In this document: one piece after another, positions 27,014 to 32,393 of the stretch
Layout: each line of letters opens with the position of its first letter
Position numbering within the stretch: position 1 is the first letter of the stretch
Source of the DNA: Parvularcula sp. BBD 1991-13
Lineage (GTDB): Bacteria; Pseudomonadota; Alphaproteobacteria; Caulobacterales; Parvularculaceae
Reading direction: 5' to 3'
Assembly: GCA_001657385.1 (NCBI GenBank)
Contig: LYSZ01000010.1
Coordinates: forward strand, 1-32,393
Length of the DNA stretch: 32,393 nucleotides
Notes under the pieces: generated by a model
The model's input: only the letters and a program-made list of their open reading frames with translations
What the model was told of the DNA's origin: nothing
The model's database searches: none
Position numbers and translations under genes: made by a program

Positions 27014-28378
27014 TTAGCGGCTCGCGGCCTGGGCGCGCAAGGCGTAGGACGCCGGCGCGGCGGCGAGGCCCTCCGCTTCCAGGCGGGCGCTCCAGCGCGC
27101 GATTTCCTCGATGGTCGCCGGCGCTGCGTAGGTTTTGGCGAGGGCCGCGCCGTTTCGCCGCGCGGCCGCTTCCAGCGCCGCAAGCTCGCGTTTGATCACG
27201 GCGACGCCGTCGGCGGCGGCGACGGGGGGAATGGTGCGGTCGACCGCGGCGGCGCGCGCGCCGGACCGGCTCGCGGCGCGGGCGGCGGCGCCGGTGTCGT
27301 CGATATAGGCGACGCCCGCATCGCGCAGTTGCTCCAGGACAGGGGCGAGGGCGTCTGCGTCGGCGGAAAACCGTCCGCCGAGATAGTTGGTGGCGGCGAA
27401 GTAGCCGCCGAAGCGCGACATCAGCCAGTCCAGCCGTTGCAGGTTTTCCGACGGGCTGCGCGAGGACAGGAGCGCCGCCGGGCCGAGCGCGCGCTGGTCG
27501 CCGCCATAGCTTTCCATCGGCAGCTCGATCAGGATTTCGTGGCCGTCGCGGCGCGCTTTCGCCGTCCAGAACTCCAGATCCTTCGCATACGGCGCAAAAG
27601 CGAGGGACACGTCCGCCGGCAAGAGGTCGATCGCCTTTTCCGTCAGCGCCGGGTCAAGCCCGAGCCCGCCGACGATGACCGCCACGCGCGGGCGCCCGTC
27701 GCCGACGCCGGTCGCAGCGGTCTGGCGGGCGTAGTACTCCATAGGCCGGCGCCCGTCGCCGGCCACGCGCGGCACCTTGCCCAGGGGCGTCGACCGCAGC
27801 ATTGCCGGGTCCGGCTCGGGGATGGGCGCGGGCCGGTCGGCCGCCGCGATGCGCGCGGCGGTCGGTGCGACGGCGGCGGCGCGGCCTTCGGCGTCCACCG
27901 CCTGTCCGTCGATGGTGATGACGATGTCTTCGGGCGACAGGCGCGGCTCGGCCAGCGCGGCGGCGAACGTCTCGCCATTGACCGCTGGGAGGGCGGCGTC
28001 CGGGGCGCCCGCGGGCGCGCCCGCCTGCGCCGTCCGCCTCTCCTCCTGTCCGCTTCTTGTCTCCTGTTCGCTTCTCTCCTGTTCGCTGGCGTCCAGACCG
28101 CCGCGCAGGGACGGCGCGCCGGGGCCGCGCGGCTGTCCGGCCGGGGCGCTTTCCCAGTGGGCGGAGAGCCTGCCATCGGCCGCCGATGTGCGTACGGTGT
28201 GTTCCAGTTCGCTGATCGGCAAGGCGATGCGCCCCGCGCCATTCGGATTAAGGGCGGCGGCGACGAGGCCGGCGACGAGAAACGCGCCGATGACCGCCGC
28301 GCCCAGCCACGCCCAGGTCAGACGGCTTAAAACAGGCCGTCTCAAACGCAGGCGTCGGGAATAGGGGCGCTTCGGCAC
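27014..28378 (-). CDS. Divergent polysaccharide deacetylase family protein (YibQ-like)
   Basis: The 454-residue protein has a basic N-terminus and one transmembrane helix (about 19-43). A Pro/Ala/Arg-rich linker follows, then the family domain from about residue 205 (RVAVIVGGLGLD, LAFAPYAKDLEFW, GHEILIELPMESYG, YFAATNYLGGRFSAD). Family members usually show IDD, NNHMGS and GHP at the metal site. Here these read VGG, TNYLGG and KTY, so all three are altered and deacetylase activity is doubtful. GTG 28378 was chosen because the ribosome-like AGAGAAGAGA precedes it. The longer ATG start at 28465 lies directly against a terminator-like hairpin with no ribosome site. An envelope function next to EnvC-like and CtpA genes is likely; the substrate is unknown. 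Confidence 0.85.
   Translation of the reverse strand: MPKRPYSRRLRLRRPVLSRLTWAWLGAAVIGAFLVAGLVAAALNPNGAGRIALPISELEHTVRTSAADGRLSAHWESAPAGQPRGPGAPSLRGGLDASEQERSEQETRSGQEERRTAQAGAPAGAPDAALPAVNGETFAAALAEPRLSPEDIVITIDGQAVDAEGRAAAVAPTAARIAAADRPAPIPEPDPAMLRSTPLGKVPRVAGDGRRPMEYYARQTAATGVGDGRPRVAVIVGGLGLDPALTEKAIDLLPADVSLAFAPYAKDLEFWTAKARRDGHEILIELPMESYGGDQRALGPAALLSSRSPSENLQRLDWLMSRFGGYFAATNYLGGRFSADADALAPVLEQLRDAGVAYIDDTGAAARAASRSGARAAAVDRTIPPVAAADGVAVIKRELAALEAAARRNGAALAKTYAAPATIEEIARWSARLEAEGLAAAPASYALRAQAASR
28044..28090. repeat. Three in-frame imperfect 14-base repeats inside the deacetylase gene
   Basis: TCCTGTCCGCTTCT (28044-28057), TCCTGTTCGCTTCT (28062-28075) and TCCTGTTCGCTGGC (28077-28090) are spaced by 18 and 15 bases. 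They encode the Glu/Arg-rich linker SEQERSEQETRSGQEERR and keep the frame. Confidence 0.7.
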
Positions 28379-28465
28379 GCGACGATCTCTTCTCTCAAAT
28401 GGCTGGCGCCGGCCAGCGCGGCCGGCGGGATCACCCTCCAAATTAGGAAGAATAGAGTTAATCAT

Positions 28466-28498
28466 TTGAAAACGCCGGACGCTTGCCCGCCCGGCGTT
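28466..28498 (-). terminator. Terminator-like hairpin after ctpA
   Basis: On the minus strand AACGCCGG (28498-28491) pairs perfectly with CCGGCGTT (28478-28471) across a 12-base loop and runs into TTTTC. It lies 137 bases after the ctpA stop and before the deacetylase gene, so it probably ends or attenuates transcription from the upstream operon. Confidence 0.5.
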
Positions 28499-28634
28499 GA
28501 TCATGCGTTCATCTTTGCCGGGTTCGCCCCGGGCCGTCCTGCCGGACGACGCGCTTCCGTCTCCGACGTCAGCCCCCAAAGTCCGGCCCCCTATGGCCCT
28601 CCCTATGGCCGCAGCCTGTGGCGGGGACGGGGGG

Positions 28635-30068
28635 CTACTGGGTCTGGGCGGCGCCGGCCTGGGCCAGCGCCTGCCGGTAGCCGGTCGTGTCGGCAAGAAT
28701 CTCCAGCGCCCGGTTCAGCTGACAGTCGACGCCGGTTTCGCAGGAAACCGGTTCGACAGCCGGCGCGTCGTCGTCCTCGGTTTCGGCGTCCGGGTCGGCG
28801 ATGACGACAGGCGCGTCCTCGACGCCCGTTTCCGCTTCCAGCGCGCCTTCGAGGTCTTTTTCCGCGGGCCGCGTGAACGGTTCTTCCTGACCCGGATAAA
28901 CCACCGGCATGGCGATGTCCGGATCGATGCCCAGCGCCTGAATGGAGCGGCCGGAGGGGGTGTAGTACTTCGCCGTGGTCAGGCGCAGCGCGCCCTGAAG
29001 CCCGTTCTGCAGCGGGATCACCGTCTGGACGGAGCCCTTGCCGAAGCTCTTGGTGCCGAGCAGTAGCGCGCGGTTGCGGTCCTGCAGGGCGCCGGCGACG
29101 ATCTCGGACGCGGAGGCCGACCCGCCGTTGATGAGGACGACCACCGGCTTGCCCGCCAGGATGTCGCCGGGCGATCCCATCTCGCGCAGGGTGTCGCGGG
29201 CGCGGCGGCCGCGGGTGGAGACGATCTCGCCGCCTTCCAGGAACATGTCAGACACCTCGACGGCCTGATCCAGGAGCCCGCCCGGATTGGAGCGCAGGTC
29301 GAGGACAAGCCCTTTCGGGCCGCCGGGAATTTCCTTCGAGAGTTCCTTCACCGCGTCCTTGAGACCGTCCGCGGTCTGTTCGCTGAAGGTGGAGATGCGC
29401 ACATAGCCGATGTCGCCCTCGGCCCGGTGGGTCACGGATTTCACGGTGACGATGTCGCGGACGATGGTGAGGTCGAAGGGGTCCGCCTCGCGATCGCGCA
29501 GCACCTTGATGTCGACGCGGGTTCCTTTCTCGCCTTTCAGCTTGGAGGTCGCCTCGTCGATGGACATGCTGTAGACGTCCTCGCCGTCGATCTCGACGAT
29601 CAGGTCGTTGGTCTGCAATCCGGCCCGCGCCGCCGGGGTGTCGTCGATCGGCGCGACCACTTTGACGTAACCCTTGTCCGGGCCTTCATTGTCCATGGTG
29701 ACCTGGATGCCGAGTCCGGCGAAGCTGCCCCGGGTCTGCTCCTGCATGGTCTGGTAGTCTTCCGCGCTGAGGTAGTTCGAATGCGGATCGAGCGTCGACA
29801 GCATGCCGTCGATGGCGCCCTTGATGAGGTCGGAGTCTTCTGGCGTGGAGACGTAGTTTTCGTGCACCTGCTCAAAGACCTCTCCGAAGAGGTCGAGCTG
29901 GCGGAAGGTGTCTGCCGAGATCGAGGCCCGCGCCATCACCGCGTTCGACAGGACGCCCATGACCAGCGCGCCGCCGACCGCCGCGCCGAAGAGGGCCGTC
30001 GACGAATATCCGCGCGTGATGCGGGGGGCGTTGCGCAAGGGGCGGTTGCGTTCGAAATGTTGGTTCAT
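28635..30068 (-). CDS. ctpA: Carboxyl-terminal processing protease (S41 family)
   Basis: The 477-residue protein has an N-terminal membrane anchor or signal (about 24-46). The pre-PDZ helical region is VFEQVHENYVSTPEDSDLIKG (65-85) with DPHSNYL. A PDZ domain (about 115-195, PAARAGLQTNDLIVEIDG) and the S41 catalytic core follow. The Ser/Lys dyad is S319 in GGSASASEI and K344 in SFGKGSVQ, 25 residues apart as in E. coli Prc. The C-terminal ~80 residues are acidic with a Cys pair (C443, C449). CtpA-type proteases act in the periplasm on hydrolases and tail-specific substrates. It lies 21 bases after the EnvC-like gene, and homologues in other bacteria often regulate wall hydrolases of that sort (context, not shown). 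Confidence 0.96.
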   Translation of the reverse strand: MNQHFERNRPLRNAPRITRGYSSTALFGAAVGGALVMGVLSNAVMARASISADTFRQLDLFGEVFEQVHENYVSTPEDSDLIKGAIDGMLSTLDPHSNYLSAEDYQTMQEQTRGSFAGLGIQVTMDNEGPDKGYVKVVAPIDDTPAARAGLQTNDLIVEIDGEDVYSMSIDEATSKLKGEKGTRVDIKVLRDREADPFDLTIVRDIVTVKSVTHRAEGDIGYVRISTFSEQTADGLKDAVKELSKEIPGGPKGLVLDLRSNPGGLLDQAVEVSDMFLEGGEIVSTRGRRARDTLREMGSPGDILAGKPVVVLINGGSASASEIVAGALQDRNRALLLGTKSFGKGSVQTVIPLQNGLQGALRLTTAKYYTPSGRSIQALGIDPDIAMPVVYPGQEEPFTRPAEKDLEGALEAETGVEDAPVVIADPDAETEDDDAPAVEPVSCETGVDCQLNRALEILADTTGYRQALAQAGAAQTQ

Positions 30069-30089
30069 CGTCCTAACCTTTTCGGCCGG

Positions 30090-31391
30090 CTAAAACGCCG
30101 GGTCCTCCACAGTTTTGCTTGAGAGCCACAACGCGGGGTTAACGGGCTCCCCGTTTTTGCGGATCTCCAGATCCAGGCTCGCGCCCCCGTCCGTCATTTG
30201 CGCGATCGGCTCGCCGGCGGCGATGCGCTGGCTCTCCTGCACCATGATCGCGCCGACGCCTTTGAACACTATATGGTAGCCGCCGCCGACGTCCAGCACG
30301 ATCATGTTGCCCACGGGCTCCCAACCCATTGCAAATACAATGCGACCTTCGAACGGCGCGGTCACAATCGCCTGATCGCGGGCGACGAACCGCATGCCTT
30401 CGAACCGGCCGCCTTCGGGTCTTACCTTGCCGAACTCTCCGATCAGGCGCCCGGCGACCGGTGGTCGCAATGCGCCCCGGGCGTCCGCGAAACGCCGCGC
30501 CGACTGGTAGGGCTGCGGCGGCGCGCGTTTGATGCTGGGCGGGCTCGCCGGGCGGGCGAGGGCGGGCGCCTGCGGCGCCGGCGGGGGCGGTTTCAGGCGC
30601 GGCGTCACCGAATGCGCGAGGCGCTCCAGCCGCCGCAAAAGGTCGCGCAGGGTGGTCGCCCGCGCCGCGAGGCGGGCGCTTTCCTTCTGCGCCGCCGCCG
30701 CCAGGCGGGCCGCGACGTCGCGTTCCTTTTCCTTTTGCGCGGTGAGCTCCGTCAGGACGTCGCGTCGGGCGGACAGCTCCCGGTTCGCCTCGACAAGGGC
30801 GGTCTTGTCCCGGTCGAGGGCGGCGCTGAGGCTGTTGAGGCGGTCGATGGCCGCGCGCAGGCGCGCCGCGCGCGCCTCCAGGGCCGGGGCCGCCTCTGAC
30901 AGCAGCATCGCCGCGCGCGCCGCCTGGTTGGCGTCTTGCGGCGTCACCAGGAGGGCGGGCGGGCGCGACAGCTCAAGCGATTGCAGCGCCGCCAGCACGT
31001 CGCTGAGATTGCCGCTTTCGACGTCGAGCGCGCTTTGCGCCTCGCCCTTCTCGGCCTCCAGGTCGGCGATGGACGCCTCCAGCGCGGTGATCTTGCGCTC
31101 TGCTTCCTGAAGCGCATGGGCGGTTTCGATGAGATTATGCCGCAGGGCGGCGATTTCCTTCTCGCGCGCCTTCGCCTCCTCGCGCAGGCGGCGCTCCTCC
31201 TCGGCCTGGTCCTTGAGCTGCTCCTCAAGCGCTTCGAGTTCTCGGGTCTCGCGCTGGGCGGCGGCTTCCTGCGGCGCGGCGAGGGCGATGGCGAGGACGA
31301 GGACAGGGGCGAAGACGGGGGCGAACAGAGGACCGGTCAACGGTCCGGCCAGCGATCCTGTAAGCGGTCTGTTCGGCGATTTGGCGGTCAT
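30090..31391 (-). CDS. EnvC-like murein hydrolase activator with a degenerate M23 domain
   Basis: The 433-residue protein opens with a signal segment built from short repeats (PLTGSLAGPLTGPLFAPVF). A long coiled coil (about 47-310) and a C-terminal LytM/M23 domain (about 330-425: APFEGRIVFAMGWEPVGN, GGGYHIVFKG, LDLEIRKNGEPVNP) follow. The zinc ligands of active M23 enzymes (HxxxD and HxH) are replaced by EGMRF and LDLEI, so it is probably non-catalytic. EnvC/NlpD-type proteins of this kind activate amidases at the septum. ATG 31391 overlaps the rlmH stop (ATGA), which explains the missing ribosome site. It is followed by ctpA in the same operon. Confidence 0.9.
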   Translation of the reverse strand: MTAKSPNRPLTGSLAGPLTGPLFAPVFAPVLVLAIALAAPQEAAAQRETRELEALEEQLKDQAEEERRLREEAKAREKEIAALRHNLIETAHALQEAERKITALEASIADLEAEKGEAQSALDVESGNLSDVLAALQSLELSRPPALLVTPQDANQAARAAMLLSEAAPALEARAARLRAAIDRLNSLSAALDRDKTALVEANRELSARRDVLTELTAQKEKERDVAARLAAAAQKESARLAARATTLRDLLRRLERLAHSVTPRLKPPPPAPQAPALARPASPPSIKRAPPQPYQSARRFADARGALRPPVAGRLIGEFGKVRPEGGRFEGMRFVARDQAIVTAPFEGRIVFAMGWEPVGNMIVLDVGGGYHIVFKGVGAIMVQESQRIAAGEPIAQMTDGGASLDLEIRKNGEPVNPALWLSSKTVEDPAF

Positions 31392-31870
31392 GAACGGTGG
31401 TACGGATGCCCTGAAAGGATGGTCGCGGCGCGGTATAATTGCTCCGCGAGCATGATTCTGACAAGCATGTGCGGCCAGGTCGCGGCGCCGAACGACCAGC
31501 GCGCGTCTGCCCGCGCCCTGATTTCCCGGCCGTGTCCGTCTGCGCCGCCGATCAGGATCGCGAGGGCCGGCGCGCCCTCGTCCCGGCGCCGCGCGACGGC
31601 GGCGGCGATGGCGTCGCTGGAGAGATTGTCGCCCCGCTCGTCCAGGGCGACGATATGCGCTCCCCGCGGGACGGCGCCGAGCAGCGCTTCGGCTTCCCGG
31701 TCGCGCCGCTTGTCGCCCGCTGCGTTTCTCGGGGCTTCGCATTCCAGGAGATCCGGGCCGCTGAGGCCCAGGGCCCTGCCCGTCAGCATCGCCCGGTTCC
31801 GATAATCGTCGAACAGCGCCCGCTCCGGGCCGGCGCGCATCCGGCCGATCGCGGCGATGACGAGCCGCAC
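31388..31870 (-). CDS. rlmH: 23S rRNA pseudouridine-1915 N3-methyltransferase
   Basis: RlmH is a SPOUT-class enzyme that methylates pseudouridine 1915 in helix 69 of 23S rRNA, acting on 70S ribosomes. The 160-residue product starts at GTG 31870 (MRLVIAAIGRMRAG), where homology begins. The longer frame to 31951 lies in the rsfS 3' end. The C-terminal trefoil-knot signature is visible: IGGADGHGREI, FGAATWPHMLVRIML, AEQLYRAATILSGHPYHR. It starts seven bases after the rsfS stop and overlaps the EnvC-like start by four bases. Confidence 0.96.
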   Translation of the reverse strand: MRLVIAAIGRMRAGPERALFDDYRNRAMLTGRALGLSGPDLLECEAPRNAAGDKRRDREAEALLGAVPRGAHIVALDERGDNLSSDAIAAAVARRRDEGAPALAILIGGADGHGREIRARADARWSFGAATWPHMLVRIMLAEQLYRAATILSGHPYHRS

Positions 31871-31877
31871 CGCGCCG

Positions 31878-32357
31878 TTACTGGACGTCGGCTTCGGCGG
31901 CGCCGCCCGGCGCCGCGGGCGCGTGCGCCGCTTCGGACCAGACGCGCTCAAGGTTATAGAAGCTGCGCACTTCCGGACGAAACAGGTGCGCGATGACGTC
32001 GCCGGCGTCGATCAGCACCCAGTCGCAGGCCGGCTGGCCCTCGCAGCGGGCGTTGCCGAAGCCGGTTTCCTTCAGCCGCCGCAGGACCTTGTCGGCCATG
32101 GCGCCGACATGGCGCTGCGAACGGCCGGAGGCGATCACCATGACGTCGGCGATGTCCGACTTGCCTTCGAGATCGATGGTGACGATGTCTTCGGCCTTGT
32201 CGTCGTCCAGTTCCTGCAGGATGAGGGACAGCAGTTTTTCGCTGCGCTCCTCCGGGCTCAGGCCGGATAGCGCGCCTGCATCCCTGTCCGCGTCGGCGGT
32301 TTCGCCCTGATCGAGACCGCCTTGATCACCGGGACCATGATCCGTCACGAGCTTCAA
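31878..32357 (-). CDS. rsfS: Ribosomal silencing factor RsfS (start possibly outside the window)
   Basis: RsfS binds uL14 on the 50S subunit and blocks subunit joining in starvation. The core runs from about residue 40: SLILQELDDDKAEDIVTIDL, IADVMVIASGRSQRHVGAMA, CDWVLIDAGDVIAHLFRP, FYNLERVW. It is preceded by a polar leader and followed by an Ala/Pro-rich tail. The frame is open with no stop to the window edge. The first start-like codon is TTG 32357 with no clear ribosome site (GTG 32348 is another), so the true start may lie beyond 32393. It is followed by rlmH, the usual pair. Confidence 0.93.
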   Translation of the reverse strand: MKLVTDHGPGDQGGLDQGETADADRDAGALSGLSPEERSEKLLSLILQELDDDKAEDIVTIDLEGKSDIADVMVIASGRSQRHVGAMADKVLRRLKETGFGNARCEGQPACDWVLIDAGDVIAHLFRPEVRSFYNLERVWSEAAHAPAAPGGAAEADVQ

Positions 32358-32393
32358 TGCGGCCTTGCCGGCGGCCGCGTTGCCGGGTTGTGC

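Noticed and set aside
30090-30420. Loss of zinc ligands in the EnvC-like LytM domain as a novelty
   Set aside because: Non-catalytic LytM domains are the known rule for EnvC-type amidase activators.

Overview
The window is a GC-rich chromosomal segment of an alphaproteobacterium. The support is the gene order rmuC / def-fmt-truA / dapE-dapD, an F1-only ATP synthase operon (atpHAGDC) without F0 genes, and the neighbouring run rsfS-rlmH-envC-like-ctpA-deacetylase-rppH. The family cannot be fixed from the sequence alone. Coding density is high and most genes are housekeeping. No tRNA, rRNA, CRISPR array, insertion sequence or prophage was seen.

Layout. 1-3384: the 3' part of rmuC faces a membrane-anchored protein whose C-terminal domain looks like a degenerate RmuC. 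3528-5754: def, fmt and truA (formyl-Met metabolism and tRNA modification). 5768-9895 (minus): a tight run of a HAD pyrimidine 5'-nucleotidase, dapD, a ClbS/DfsB-like protein, dapE and a SAM methyltransferase, with lysine/diaminopimelate synthesis at its centre. 9920-10933 (minus): an exported protein with two DUF1036 units around a peptidoglycan-binding-like segment. 11003-14042: priA and a PagL-like lipid A deacylase. 14225-16348 (minus): an exported S9 prolyl-oligopeptidase-type peptidase. 16780-21740: atpH-atpA-atpG-atpD-atpC. 21795-24835: an accessory block of a small helical protein, a LuxR-type regulator and a secreted enzyme. 24889-26929: an RluA-type pseudouridine synthase, a SOUL haem-binding protein and RppH. 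27014-32357 (minus): divergent polysaccharide deacetylase, CtpA protease, EnvC-like M23 protein, RlmH and RsfS, a cell-envelope and ribosome-maturation run.

The most unusual locus is the accessory block between the ATP synthase operon and rluA. The gene at 23435-24835 reads as a secreted thiaminase I (thiamine pyridinylase) with its catalytic Cys and Glu in place. It ends in a short cysteine-rich domain resembling the Microcystis viridis mannan-binding lectin (MVL). It lies downstream of a LuxR-type regulator that lacks the usual acyl-homoserine-lactone contact residues. Both promoters carry TACA/TGTA dyads. The block's intergenic DNA is much richer in A+T than the rest of the window. A lectin-targeted, regulator-controlled, secreted thiamine-destroying enzyme is the best candidate here for an undescribed system.

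Other points of interest are the RmuC paralogue with an altered active site, the ClbS-like gene inside the dap run, and several short tandem repeats (three with a 14-bp period) in spacers. Three enzymes (PriA zinc cluster, polysaccharide deacetylase, EnvC LytM domain) have lost canonical metal-binding residues; at least some of these losses are probably lineage traits.
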